Shown: positions 1 through 12,662 of the stretch, piece by piece
How positions within the stretch are numbered: position 1 is the first letter of the stretch
Layout: every line of letters starts with the position of its first letter
Assembly (NCBI RefSeq): GCF_040412425.1
Contig: NC_089783.1
Coordinates: 40,711,625 to 40,775,624 of the forward strand
DNA from: Macrobrachium rosenbergii
Lineage: Eukaryota > Arthropoda > Malacostraca > Decapoda > Palaemonidae
DNA length: 64,000 nt
Direction of reading: 5' to 3'
The notes under the pieces: generated by a model
Databases searched by the model: none
What the model saw: the letters and a program-made list of their open reading frames with translations, nothing else
Told to the model about the DNA's origin: nothing
Made by a program: the position numbers and the translations under genes

Positions 1-350
1 CTTTTGGCAACTCATAACTTAATATCAATGTAGACTTATTATAATATTTAATTACTTACTTGCGTGACCCAAATAAAAGAAAACGTTGTTGCTAAGGAGG
101 GGAAATTTCTAATTTCTAATAAGTAGGGTATTTATAATGTTGGTATATGAAATTATCACAATTATGCTGAATATTTTCAACATTAATCTGGTTGACGGAA
201 AGCAATTGAAATAGCCTAACACGTGTATTCCTAGAAAATTCTAGCTTCCTGTCCCTTTTATCATAAAACTATTTAACATGTTTTTTGTGTTACCAGTTAT
301 ATACCCTTTCACTCTTACTTGGTTCTGTAAAATCAAGTCTTTTTCATATT

Positions 351-715
<365 letters not shown>

Positions 716-800
<85 letters not shown>
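716..800. repeat. (AT)n microsatellite
   Basis: About 42 uninterrupted AT dinucleotides directly follow the right arm of the hairpin element. Confidence 0.98.
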
Positions 801-805
<5 letters not shown>

Positions 806-1856
806 TATTTAGTGAGAGAGAGAGTGTGTTTATTTTACCATTAGGAAAAGGTTAGCCACGGCAGTATCGTGAAATTTAATTATTTCTGCATATATAATTT
901 ATTTCTGCGGTGCAGCAACGGATACCATTGTCATGCTAAACCTTCAAAACATGTTTGCACGGCATTCGTGGAAGAATGGATTTCATGAATGAATATTCAA
1001 ACGAAAATGTTGATTCAGAGATGGCCTTTGGCACCAGTTCGTGCCAGAGAAATGAGCGGAATTTCCGACGAAAATAATGTGTTGAATAATTGGAGAACCA
1101 TATCTCATCAAAAATGTCAGTTTGGCGGAAATGGTTGGATATGAAATTATTTCTGTAGTATTTCATGGGGTGCAACAGAAAAGGGATCTGGCTAATAAGG
1201 GTAAAGAGCTATTATGAAACAGGTTCGACTGTCGGATAATGGCTGTTGAAAGCTCTCGAAAGGTAAAGCTAATAGAATCAAAGGGAAAAAATTTAGCCCA
1301 CAGTAAAAGTATGGAAATTGTTACTCTCGAAATATTTATCGTAGTTTTAATTTTTTTTCACCAGACTTGCGATTATGCTCTGTATGTCACTAGTTTGATG
1401 AAGTTCGATCGTTGTAGTTATCTCCACATTCTTTATTGTAAAGAAATACTCTCATTCTTGACCTGCCGGATAGATGTAGAGTTGAAATCTAAGTTGTGAA
1501 AGTTTCCGTTTAATTATTCCAATCAAGCATTCTCACATCATCATGAGTATTGGCTGACCTGAATGGATAACTACGGGAATGAGTTTTACTTTACTTTCAA
1601 GTGTTGTACTTTCTGTTCTCCGCCATTACCTTATCTACCATCCGGCCAAGCGTTTGCAATTGTACTACCTTATTGGTAAGGTAAATCTCATTATATGAAC
1701 CATTAAGCTTCCGGCTGAGGAATGACTTGCGTTGTTAATTTTAGACGATGAGTTCCCAAACAATGTAGTGCGGAATATTAAACAAAGATCACACCACCGG
1801 ACATGGAACTGATCGCCCTTAGTTTCCTTTACACAGCCTTGACCCATGGAAACGAT
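801..1856. other. No recognised gene
   Basis: AT-rich sequence. Two frames of about 80 codons (936-1175 minus, 1239-1499 plus) lack recognisable domains or repeat homology and look like chance frames. Confidence 0.6.
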
Positions 1857-1865
1857 TATAAGGGC

Positions 1866-2820
1866 GGTTCTAGGAACATTCGCCGTAAACATTTTTGCCG
1901 TAGGAAAACTCGCCTCAGGAATTTTCCCCGTAGGAAACTTTGCCGTATAGGATTCTTTCCGTAAGACAATTTCGTCGCATTGTTTTTTTCGATACCCTTA
2001 TCTTGAACGGTCCCTTTTGGAGTAATGTCCAATTTAACATGCGAAGTACCTTGTTGTCAAGTATATATGCCTCACACTATTCTTCTGCCTCCAACCTTTA
2101 ATACTGCGAGACAAATGCGATGAAGTTGGCAGCAAAGACATGCATTATCATCTAAACTAGATGAAATTTCTGCAATTAACGACCGTGCAGAAGTTTGTGA
2201 ATTAGTGGCTAGTGATTTCAATTTTGTTTTTGCTTCATACATTTTTGGTTTTGATGGATGAGATGGATGGCAATGCTCGCCAAATGTTTTACATATATAT
2301 AAATTATCATTTTCCAGCACGGTATGCACTTTAGCTTTACATTCTTTATTTTCACATTTCCAATATGTTTTTCGCCGTATTTTCTATCTGTTCTGTAAAC
2401 AAAGTTAAGACCGTCAACTAATTTCACACCGCCTCTGGTACTTTCAACTTGATAGACCATTATTATGGGTTGGCTGCACAAAAAAATAATGTCGAATGAA
2501 TGAAGAAAATTTAACGAGTTTAACTCTACTCCTTCTTTGAGTGTTCAAATTAGGTATTCAATTTGGGTATTTTAATTATATAACAAGGTACTTCGTCAAT
2601 CAAAATGTAACGGTAGTAGGTTCCAGATATACTTGATAACAAGGTACTTCGCTTGTTAATATGTTTAAATCGAAGTAACAATAGTGTGAGCCATATATAT
2701 CACAAATGCGGCGAAATTGTCTTACGGCAAAAATCCTATACGGCAAAGTTTCCTACGGCGAAAATTCCTGAGGCTAGTTTTCCTACGGCAAAAATGTTTA
2801 CGGCGAACGTTCCGGATACG
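1866..2820 (-). mobile_element. MULE-type DNA transposon relic with long TIRs
   Basis: A 955-bp element sits between two identical 9-bp direct repeats, TATAAGGGC (1857-1865 and 2821-2829), as expected for a Mutator-like (MULE) target-site duplication. The termini are long inverted repeats, 1866 to about 2066 and about 2625-2820. They include GTTTACGGCGAA-type and GCCGTAGGAAA-type blocks, and an inner ACAAGGTACTTCG block also occurs in inverted orientation (2046 versus 2640). Between the TIRs the minus strand carries a FLYWCH-like zinc-finger fragment, a domain often found in MULE transposases. No catalytic DDE core fits in the space, so this is a non-autonomous, internally deleted derivative. 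Exact TIR ends are uncertain by a few bases. Confidence 0.82.
2072..2481 (-). pseudogene. FLYWCH zinc-finger fragment of a MULE transposase
   Basis: Two overlapping minus-strand frames together resemble a FLYWCH domain. The first (from about 2481) has the typical start ESTRGGVKLVDGLNFVYR. The second (from about 2340) has HTVLENDN followed by GEHCHPSHPSKPKMYEAKTK, which supplies the His-containing end. A frameshift near 2340-2385 separates the two halves, so the domain is broken. FLYWCH domains bind DNA and sit N-terminal in many animal MULE transposases. The location inside a TIR element with a 9-bp target duplication supports a transposon origin over a host zinc-finger gene. Confidence 0.7.
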
Positions 2821-2829
2821 TATAAGGGC

Positions 2830-3895
2830 ATGCGTGCGCCATATTTACCATCGCATGACAAATTCTCTCCATAAACATTAAGTAGAATGATGTGCGGTTT
2901 TTTTTTATTCACTTAACAGGACGTAACCTTCATTTTGTAACTCATGGCTTAGCCATATCATCAATTAACCTTGCTGATAACAACAAAAGCAGTATACATT
3001 ACGAAATATACATAATTTCTGTTATATATATTTTAAAAAATGATTGTGTTATTTTGGTTCCGCAATAAACGCCCATGAATTTAAAATAAAAAAAAGCTCT
3101 CATCCAAACAATCAGCAGTAACATAATATAAAGAGTTATCTCAACCAAATATAGTGAGCATTTTACGATACTGTTTTAGCAAACCTTGCTCTTGGGGGCC
3201 CATGTGGGGACGTAGGGGTACCCAATCGAATAAGAGCAATGGCATCATATCCCCATCCCCAAACCTCTCAAAAAAAAAAAAAAACTGGTAGGCATACAGA
3301 AGAGGACATAAAAAAAAAAGTTTCACGATTACAGCTGACGGATTTTGTGGACATCACTGACAAATTCAGCCGTTCCCCTGAGCTACGGGTCAAATTGTTT
3401 ATTACTGTATTTTATATATGTTTGCGTTTTAGCCGACATATTTGTATATTCAACCTTTTTCTCTGAACGCAACATTTCTGTGTTTTCCATGCTAGCAATT
3501 AGTAATGATTCATTTCAACAGGAAATTTCATCCTATTTGGAACCGGTTGACCTTACCCGTTCATCAAATTGCTTGCAAAAATGCTTAAAAATCACAAAGA
3601 CTTACACTTTTTTCATTGCAAGACCCCTGCTGTTGCGTTCGTGCAACGAGAAGGACCTTCGGCTTGCTGCAAAAGTCTTCGGAAGGTGCAATTTACCAAA
3701 ACGGAGGACATGACTGAGTGGTGCAATGTTCGGCTCACGTTCGCTAGACGTATCGCTTCTGGCTCGCTAGTTCCAATAGGTTCTGATTAGGTCAAGATAA
3801 AAGGGTCTGGGGTTAGCTATCACAAACCCAGACTCGATGAGAAAAATGAATGATTTACCTTTATACATACGTGCACATACACATTATATATATAA
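2830..3895. other. No recognised gene
   Basis: AT-rich sequence with poly(A) runs near 3270 and 3310. A slightly more GC-rich patch at 3190-3270 and a 73-codon frame at 3569-3790 have no recognisable domain. Confidence 0.55.
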
Positions 3896-4003
<108 letters not shown>

Positions 4004-4064
4004 AACAGCAAGCAGGAGTCCAAAGAAGACGACAGTCAACAAAAAAGTTGCATATTTATTAAGA

Positions 4065-4095
4065 AACGTTTCGTGTTACTTAAACACATCATCAG
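4065..4095 (-). ncRNA. Hammerhead-ribozyme-like motif in Penelope-like element
   Basis: On the minus strand CTGATGA is followed by a 5-bp stem (GTGTT/AACAC) with loop TAAGT, then GAAA and CGTT. This matches the core order of a hammerhead ribozyme (CUGAUGA, stem II, GAAA), with a minimal stem III. Hammerhead motifs are known in Penelope-like elements. Activity cannot be judged from sequence. Confidence 0.6.
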
Positions 4096-4287
4096 TCTGT
4101 AAAATTGAAAAATACACATTAATTCTCTAATTTAAAATAAAAGCTAAATTAAAAACGGCAGTTACATTCTTTAAAATTACAACATACATAAAAAGTAAAA
4201 AGAAAGGAGATTTTTTCTAAGTCTACCTGATCAATAGAAGGGGAAAGACGAAGTGAGACCACAAGCTCACGCATGCCCAGAGTATAC

Positions 4288-4612
4288 TTAGGCCAAGTGC
4301 AGAGGAGAAGAAGACACGTTGGAGTTTAAAAGAGGTGCATGACGTTTAATAAACAAAGACTCAAGGGTCGTTAGATATGCCGATTGTTTGGTAGTTCCCA
4401 GGATGGAAAAATGTTTTTTATCTATATTAACCTTGCATTTAACGGCATGATTTCTAATGCTAGAAAATTCGGGATTAGTTATACGTGAGCCAGTTCTGTA
4501 GCTCAGACCTAAGTGGCTATAATAACGGACCTGCAACATTCTCTTTGATGAGCCAACATAACTACCAAGACATCTTGGGCATTCAAATTTGTAAATAATA
4601 TTGGACTTCATA
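4288..4612 (-). pseudogene. GIY-YIG endonuclease remnant of Penelope-like element
   Basis: The minus-strand frame reads from IIYKFECPRCLGSYVGSS, which carries the CxxC pair and the YVG half of the GIY-YIG motif, through the conserved arginine region (RMLQVRYYSHLG), RTGSRITNP and a terminal stretch with LESLFIKRHAPLLN. The domain is open to its stop at 4288. The start is missing because the copy is truncated at the head-to-head junction: the open frame continues upstream of 4612, but into antisense of the right copy. The reverse transcriptase is absent, so it cannot be autonomous. Compared with the right copy it lacks the one-base deletion near the C-terminus. Confidence 0.85.
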
Positions 4613-5097
4613 AAAAGACTTTTTATAAAATAGTTAACAAGATTGTAGCACGTAACTTTTCTGATTCTATTGTGAAATATAATGTTCCTAAACTGACTAT
4701 GTACGCTACGATACCATTTACGCACTCCGACTTTCTTAGATCCAAAGTCAAACAAATAATTGAAAAAGAGTTTGGATTTCTAAAACTCAATTTAATACCT
4801 ATGAATCCACTAAAGATTGGCGGCTTTTTTAATTATAAGGACAAGCTACAGACCTTTATGAAGTCCAATATTATTTACAAATTTGAATGCCCAAGATGTC
4901 TTGGTAGTTATGTTGGCTCATCAAAGAGAATGTTGCAGGTCCGTTATTATAGCCACTTAGGTCTGAGCTACAGAACTGGCTCACGTATAACTAATCCCGA
5001 ATTTTCTAGCATTAGAAATCATGCCGTTAAATGCAAGGTTAATATAGATAAAAACATTTTTCCATCATGGGAACTACCAAACAATCGGCTTATCTAA
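4613..5097 (+). pseudogene. Penelope-like linker plus GIY-YIG remnant
   Basis: The frame is open from the junction at about 4613 with no start codon, as expected for a truncated coding region. It includes the typical pre-endonuclease segment LNLIPMNPLKIGGFFNYKDK (4787-4846), then YKFECPRC and YVGSSKRM, then the RTG region. Relative to the left copy one A is missing in an A-run near 5050, which shifts the frame and gives an early stop at 5095-5097. The reverse transcriptase domain is absent. Confidence 0.85.
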
Positions 5098-5372
5098 CGA
5101 CCCTTGAGTCTTTGTTTATTAAACGTCATGCACCTCTTTTTAAACTCCAACGTGTCTTCTTCTCCTCTGCACTTGGCCTAAGTATACTCTGGGCATGCGT
5201 GAGCTTGTGGTCTCACTTCGTCTTTCCCCTTCTATTGATCAGGTAGACTTAGAAAAATCTCCTTTCTTTTTACTTTTTATGTATGTTGTAATTTTAAAGA
5301 ATTTAACTGCCGTTTTTAATTTAGCTTTTATTTTAAATTAGAGAATTAATGTGTATTTTTCAATTTTACAGA

Positions 5373-5403
5373 CTGATGATGTGTTTAAGTAACACGAAAC
5401 GTT
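5373..5403 (+). ncRNA. Hammerhead-ribozyme-like motif in Penelope-like element
   Basis: CTGATGA (5373-5379), stem GTGTT/AACAC (5381-5385 and 5391-5395), then GAAAC (5396-5400) and GTT. The flanking AGA/TCT bases can pair as the start of stem I. The sequence is identical to the motif in the left copy at 4065-4095. Confidence 0.6.
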
Positions 5404-5484
5404 TCTTAATAAATATGCAACTTTTTTGTTGACTGTCGTCTTCTTTGGACTCCTGCTTGCTGTTGTGTACTTCCGCCTGAATGC

Positions 5485-5584
5485 GTATATATATATATAT
5501 ATATATATATACATACATACATACATACATACATACATACATACATACATACATACATACATACATACATACATACATACATAC
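5485..5584. repeat. (AT)n-(CATA)n microsatellite
   Basis: About 12 AT units are followed by about 19 CATA tetranucleotides. The minus-strand frame reads as a VCMY repeat and is not a gene. Confidence 0.98.
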
Positions 5585-6116
5585 GTATATTTCAGCTGGC
5601 AATATACGAAGAAAATTTCTCTCCTTTCGTTAAATAACTCAATAAGAAACAATATTTTGGTCTTCAATATTAATCTGTCTATATTCCTAGTCATGAACAA
5701 ACTGCACTGAGGTGCACTTGAAGGCAGACGCAATTCAGTAAAATATATTTAATTCGTTACGCTGTCATGGAGACCCACAATGAATTACCACGGTCATCAG
5801 TGAAGCAAGTATGTCTCTGTTATTGCATTTCTCACTCACCGTGCAAGAACATAGTACTGTGCGTTCAGTAATGGCACGTTACGCTGCTCAGAAACGTTAG
5901 TCAATTACCTAGGCCATTCCATAATGGCCAATTAAACCCGCCATTTTCCAAATTACGTGTTTAATTACTTCCATAATTAAAAAAAAAAGACATATTGCGT
6001 TTCACGTCCTGTGGCGTGTTACAAAGTGGATAAATATTGTTTTTTTTATATTTAATTTTATATCTACTACTGACGGGAAGTCTTACCTTTAGCAAAATTG
6101 TAAATACATTTGGTTG
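5585..6116. other. No recognised gene
   Basis: AT-rich sequence without recognisable repeat or coding content. Confidence 0.5.
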
Positions 6117-6125
6117 AGACCGATA

Positions 6126-6510
6126 TTGAAACAACCACTCCAGTTGGTACTGCAACAAATGAAACACTCCAGCTGGTACTACAACAAATGAAACAACTAC
6201 TCCAGCTGGTACTACAACAAATGAAACAACCACTCCAGATGGTACTACAGCAAATGAAACAATCACTGCAGTTGGCACTACATCAAATGAAACAGCCACT
6301 CCAGTTGGTACTACAACAAAAGAAACAACCACTCCAGTTGGTACTACATCAAATGAAACAACCACTCCAGTTGGTACTACAACAAATGAAATAACCATAC
6401 AAGTTGCTACTACAACAAATGAAACAACCACTCCATTTGGTACTACAACAAATGAAACAACCACTCCAGCTGGTACAACAACAAATGTGGTAATTAAGAC
6501 TGATGTATAG
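6126..6510 (+). repeat. 33-bp minisatellite reading as Thr-rich 11-residue repeat
   Basis: About eleven 33-bp units, with consensus parts ACAACAAATGAAACAACC and ACTCCAGTTGGTACT, are arranged head to tail. One plus-strand frame is open from 6163 to the stop at 6508-6510 and reads TTNETTTPVGT with small variants, ending TTNVVIKTDV. No methionine begins this frame. A 4-base deletion in the second unit throws the first unit out of frame with the rest. It could be the final exon of a mucin-like, Thr-rich extracellular protein or a plain minisatellite. The exact 33-base unit preserves the frame, but substitutions are too few to prove selection. Confidence 0.75.
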
Positions 6511-6603
6511 TGTTGTTACATACATCTCCCTCTGCGTACTATTTTCATAAACATAATTAAATGGAGGAATAAGAATATGAAGGATTTTACATGTGCTAAT
6601 AAT

Positions 6604-6667
<64 letters not shown>
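6604..6667. repeat. (GT)n microsatellite
   Basis: About 31 uninterrupted GT units. Confidence 0.98.
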
Positions 6668-6668
<1 letters not shown>

Positions 6669-6776
6669 CAGGTCAAGCATGTTGTCAATAACACGTATTT
6701 TCACAGCGTGAACTTTCCCTTTCTCGTGACATTTTATTCAAAAACTAGAAAAGAATGCTTCATGACTGCTGTCGTA

Positions 6777-7092
6777 ATGGAATGGAACGGAATATAGAGT
6801 TTAGGCCAGAGGCCAAGCACTGGGACCTATGAGGTCATTCAGCGCGAGAAAGGAAATTGAGAGTAGGTAGGTCTGAAAGGTGTAACAGGAGGAAATCCTC
6901 GCAGCTGCACTATGAAACAAGTGTTAGGAGAGGATGGATAGCGAGATGGAAGAAAGATAATATGAATGAAGGTACAGTAAAAGGAGTGAAAGGGGTTGCA
7001 GCTAGGGGCCAAAGGGACGCTGCAAAGAACCTTTAGTAATGCCTACAGTGCACCCCGTGAGGTGCACTGACGGCGCTACCCCCCTACGGGGG
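6777..7092 (+). mobile_element. Short dispersed element B, copy 1
   Basis: This 0.32-kb element recurs in inverse orientation at 59534-59848. It begins GGAATATAGAGTTTAGGCC, continues with GGGACCTATGAGGTCATTCA and ends CCCCCTACGGGGG. Near its 3' end is a perfect 8-bp hairpin (7046-7053 with 7062-7069), which is also perfect in the other copy although the loop differs. No reading frame is conserved. I recall closely similar sequences from decapod genomes. A SINE-like or other non-autonomous nature is inferred. Confidence 0.8.
7046..7069 (+). other. Conserved hairpin in dispersed element B
   Basis: CAGTGCAC and GTGCACTG form a perfect 8-bp stem around an 8-base loop. The same stem is perfect in the copy at 59559-59582. 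Confidence 0.7.
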
Positions 7093-7510
7093 ACTGCTGT
7101 TGTAATGAGTAAGTTCTGTAAACTTCATTTTTTTTCGTTTATTCATTCGATTACTTATATTCTAAAGTTATTTCTAAAACTTAGAAATTTTGGTCGAATT
7201 TTCATTTTTTGCGTTTCTCGATTTCCACGTTGTTCAGGATTAGCATCATTGGAAAAGACTGTTAACAAGGGAACTCACATGCAAATAAAACCTTTGTAAG
7301 TCTTGTTTCTGCTTTCACTATTTAAATCTGTATACAGAATTAAGGTTCGTTATGGTCCAGTTTCACGTAGTTTAACGCGGGAAAAATGGCTATTGCATTT
7401 GCTTAAAAACTTTGTAACTAAAATTCTAAAACAGTTCAGCGAATGTTGCTCGACTGTGAAAAAAAGTGTATGTTCCTCTGGTAAACTGTGCGGGCGATCA
7501 TTTGCTGCTG

Positions 7511-8684
<1,174 letters not shown>

Positions 8685-8714
8685 TCTTTGAGAGAGAGAG
8701 AGAGAGAGAGAGAG
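8685..8714. repeat. (GA)n microsatellite
   Basis: About 14 GA units preceded by a short CTCTCTTT that can pair with it. Confidence 0.95.
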
Positions 8715-9468
<754 letters not shown>

Positions 9469-9838
9469 TATATATACACACATTCTGTTACAAAACTTAT
9501 TGATTTTTACATTCGCTTTTTATTGTCTGAATTTTGTTCAGTTAGACTTACTGCAATTTGGCATATGTTGGTAAGGCCGGGAATTGTAACAATTGTCTGT
9601 GTTGTTTGAATTACATTCGTCATTCACGTACCATTAGAATAATTCTTTGCGCCTTTAAAATTACTGCTATTTCACGTATATTGAAGTTGAACATTTCCTA
9701 ACCTGCAGATATTCGTATTTCAAATTTACCATTAGGAATATCAATGATAATGCTCGTTTAGACATAAATAATTTTTGGTTGTTTTGTAAGTGTTTATGAA
9801 TGGCCGTGCTTTCAATGAACGGCTGGTAATTTTACAAG

Positions 9839-9840
<2 letters not shown>

Positions 9841-9920
<80 letters not shown>
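9841..9920. repeat. (CT)n microsatellite
   Basis: About 40 CT units. The minus-strand RERERE frame is not a gene. Confidence 0.98.
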
Positions 9921-9924
<4 letters not shown>

Positions 9925-9939
9925 TTTTGTCATTTCGGT

Positions 9940-10262
9940 CGTATCGTCCGATCTTCTTGCTTTCCGGTTTTTGGCGACCTGGGTGCGTTTCTTGTAACTT
10001 CGAAAGTAATTTGATCATTTTTCAACTTTTGGCATTTTGATTTTTCCGGGAAAAGCTTGAAATATTGCTGCTTATATATTTCCAGTTTCTTCTTGACATG
10101 GTATGTTTTAACGGAGTTTCTGGTATTCTGATATTCTGAGAACTGGCTTTAGTGAACGGACGAAGGACAACTTTGTGACAACGTCCGCCATCCGTTGCGC
10201 CATTTTCAGAGGAAAATTGTGATATTTTGTACCAGGAATGATAGAAATGACTGGATTACATG
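9940..10262 (+). promoter_or_regulatory. Candidate promoter / first exon with splice donor
   Basis: This stretch holds many CpG dinucleotides (TCGGTCGTATCGTCCGATC, GTCCGCCATCCGTTGCGCC) in otherwise CpG-poor AT-rich DNA. It ends with ATGATAGAAATGACTGG and a strong plus-strand donor at ACATG|GTGAGT (exon end 10262). On the minus strand AAAATGGCG at about 10206-10198 resembles a YY1-type start-site motif and opens a 31-codon frame (10203-10108). Promoter activity, direction and any link to the exon-like blocks from 20442 on are inferred. Confidence 0.35.
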
Positions 10263-10429
10263 GTGAGTTAAAGTCAAATTGTTGCCCAACAATAGGCTGT
10301 GTCCTTAGTAGACATATATCTGACGGTTATCAATATCTTCATAACTTTTGTGGATAATCGATGGTGTTCATCCTTAGACAGATATGATGTACCATTCCTG
10401 ATAACCAGAAAATAGCCATATTCAGTTTA

Positions 10430-11410
10430 CACTAAAGAACATGCGGTATTTTACAGAACACTTGTTTATTTGGATTTGTGCAGTGTATGCTGGGCTAGGC
10501 TAGGTTCCGTTTGTATATTTGGATTTGTGTAATGTATGCTGGGCTAGGCTAGGTTCCGTTGGTATAGGCTATACTGTGATTTGTGTTATTTTTGGCTTTT
10601 ATCGTCTTTATATTTCATACTTGTTTAGAAATTATATGGACAAGTACTTTTAAAGTTAAGTTTCCCCTGTCTTTATGCTTAAGCTTCAGTTATTTAATTT
10701 CCTCAGCCTGGGGATGAGGTGTTTTTGGAATAATGAAATGCATTAGCCTAGAATATTACATTTGTTTTCAAAACTTGGTGATTGTTTTAAGAAAGATGTT
10801 GGACTGGATACACAGTGAGACTTGTTTTAAGTATCTTTATAATTATTAGCCCCTACCTACCAATTTGGTATTATAATTTTTCATTCATTTGCCAGTTTGA
10901 CCATCTGTGTGCTTGCAGTGCTAACCTTGCATCCTGGTAATCAAGAAGTTAACCATATATACTCCATTTATATTAAAGAGCAACAAGTGTTTTACAGGAA
11001 ACTGGTATTTCTGGTCTAGTCCCACTTTTGTTAGGTTAGGCTAGGTTCTCTTGGTATAGGCAATACTGTGATTTGTGTTAATTTGGGCATTTATTCTTTT
11101 TTAGTATTTTCATACGAATTAAGTAATGATACAGATAATGTGTTGAAGTTTAATTTCCCTTATTATTATGATTGAACTATAGCCATATAATCTCCTCAGT
11201 TTGTTGATGTGGTATCCTTAGAATTATGAAATGCAAGAGAATATTATTTTAGTTCCCAAACTTTGCGATCATTTTAGTAAAGATACCAGACAGGATAAAG
11301 AATACTGTATTTCTGAACTATCTTCATATTATTAGTCCCTTACCCACAAATTTGGGATTATCACTTCTCCCGTTCAATTTGTCTATATGGATGTATGACC
11401 ATCTGAGCAT
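10430..11410 (+). repeat. Diverged direct duplication, about 0.5-kb unit
   Basis: Two direct copies (about 10430-10930 and 10965-11410) share ordered blocks such as GGCTAGGTTC, ATACTGTGATTTGTGTTA, TTTCC followed by CCTCAG, and a final TTTGACCATCTG/TATGACCATCTG. The first copy additionally holds a local duplication of about 67 bp, with ATGCTGGGCTAGGCTAGG at 10488 and 10532. No coding content is seen. Confidence 0.7.
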
Positions 11411-11612
11411 TTGTCATACTTGCCTCGTCAACATAACTCTTCATACACGATTGATGGGATTTTAGTCATATTTTTCACAAAGCCAGATGTGCGTGGAAGG
11501 AAATCATGTGTCAGCCTGTCTGTCAGTATGCCTAGCTCGTACCTTGTCACCACAACTCTTCGAACACCATTGAAGAGATTTAAGTCAAACTATGCACGAA
11601 GCTAAACCAGCA
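11395..11612 (+). repeat. Tandem array D, left part (split by insertion)
   Basis: Two diverged units carry the blocks CTTGTCACCACAACTCTTC, GAAGAGATTTAAGTCAAAC and CTGTCTGTCAGTATG. They match the array at 16716-17945. The array is cut at 11612 by the TA-flanked element. Joining 11614 to 16716 across a single TA restores the unit sequence. Confidence 0.75.
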
Positions 11613-11827
11613 TATACGGTGGACCCTCACCTATTCACTGTTCCAGATTCGCGTTTCACCTATTTGTGGATTTCTCTGTGGAACATATATACACATTATT
11701 CACGGAAAATTCCCCTATTCGCGGTGTTTTTCATAGAGAAATATTCGCAAATTACTGTATTTTCTTATAATTTTCGTGACTAAATTCACTATTTGTGATA
11801 GAACTAATAAAATATTCAGGTATAAAG
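11613..11827 (+). mobile_element. Short TIR element (TA target), left half
   Basis: It starts TACGGTGGACCCTCACCTATTC after TA and carries many ATTCGCGG / ATTCACTG-like blocks. The right half at 16581-16715 ends with the inverse (CCCAGTGGTCAACTGTA). The TA at both ends suggests a mariner-like target duplication. It has no coding capacity, so it is a MITE-like element. The DIRS retrotransposon is inserted inside it. Confidence 0.65.
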
Positions 11828-11990
11828 ATTTTTATTTAAGTAACTTACCCAGTAATTACATCGCTGTAGTTTGTAACTCTACTGCAGCTTGAATTTTCGA
11901 AATTCGCGGCAATACTTTACTTCTTCCATCCGAGTCTGTGACTAGGCCCTGCCCACTTTCTGGGAAGCAGGGGAACAACCACTGAAAAGT
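11828..11990 (+). repeat. DIRS left inverted terminal repeat
   Basis: It begins TTTTTATTTAAGTAACTTAC followed by CCAGTAATTAC. It is homologous to the complement of 16390-16580, with some indels. Confidence 0.85.
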
Positions 11991-12380
11991 ACCGTACTTC
12001 AATTTGTTTCTGCCGTCCTAGAGCTCACACAGTTGTAGGAATGCAGCATCATTTTTGGAATTCGTATAGTTAGCGTCCCGTTTTGGTGAAGTATCCTGAA
12101 TTGATTGCCTTCGGCGCTAAGTTTTTGTTGTTTAACTACTGCTTTTGACTTTTTCTATCCGATTTTGACTACTTCTGTCCAATTTTGATTATTGTTTAAG
12201 AATTGTTTGTGACTTTTTGTGTTGACTGGCTTTTTCTCTTAATGAGATTTGCCGATCAGTTACTTAGTAGTTCGGTAGTTCCTTATAAGAATCACTATTA
12301 GGCTGTTTTTTCTGTAGTGTTCCCCTGGGAGTTTTTCATAGTGTTTATGCAGCCTTTGTAATTTTTTGTCTAGTTTTTGA

Positions 12381-12662
12381 TTGTCATATTCTAGCTCATC
12401 CAGTATTCGGTGTTGCCGCAAAAGCTGCTATACCAGGTTAACAAAAGCCTCTTATGATGCTCATACCTTTTGTTCTTGCAGAGGCCAGGTGTGTTCAATT
12501 AATCTAACGTGTAACGAGTGTGTAGGTTGGGGTGAGGAGACGTGGAAGACCTTAGCCTCTCATCTTTCTAAGCTAGAAAGAGATAGAAAGAGGAAGGCGG
12601 CTGCTAGAGCCAGTAGTAAAGGTTTAGATAATAGCTCAACTCCCCAAACCAGTGAGTATTGA
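12381..12662 (+). pseudogene. DIRS gag-like fragment
   Basis: The frame carries a Cys-rich block (FCSCRGQVCSINLTCNECVG) followed by KLERDRKRKAAARA, a basic coiled segment that I recall from gag-like proteins of crustacean DIRS elements. It ends at 12662, just before a Pro-rich linker (12715-12770). The ORF is short compared with a full gag, so it is probably broken upstream. It would package the element RNA if intact. Confidence 0.6.

Larger units (their letters stand above)
4613..5466 (+). mobile_element. Penelope-like element, 5'-truncated copy (right arm)
   Basis: The plus-strand copy keeps about 240 bases more at its 5' side than the left arm, coding for the linker between the reverse transcriptase and the endonuclease. 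It then continues through GIY-YIG, 3' region, hammerhead-like motif and the terminal GACTCCTGCTTGCTGTT at about 5448-5464. It is followed by a short unique stretch and an (AT)n/(CATA)n tract. From 4855 on, it is the inverted counterpart of the left arm. Confidence 0.85.

Noticed and set aside
3141..3326. Minus-strand frame ERFGDGDMMPLLLFDWVPLR in a slightly GC-richer patch
   Set aside because: It is short, flanked by poly(A/T) runs, and no domain, start context or splice sites support it.
5961..6464. 167-codon minus-strand frame with repeated VVVSFVVVPTGV
   Set aside because: It is antisense to the 33-bp repeat. The hydrophobic repeat follows from the sense-strand unit, and nothing suggests a minus-strand gene.
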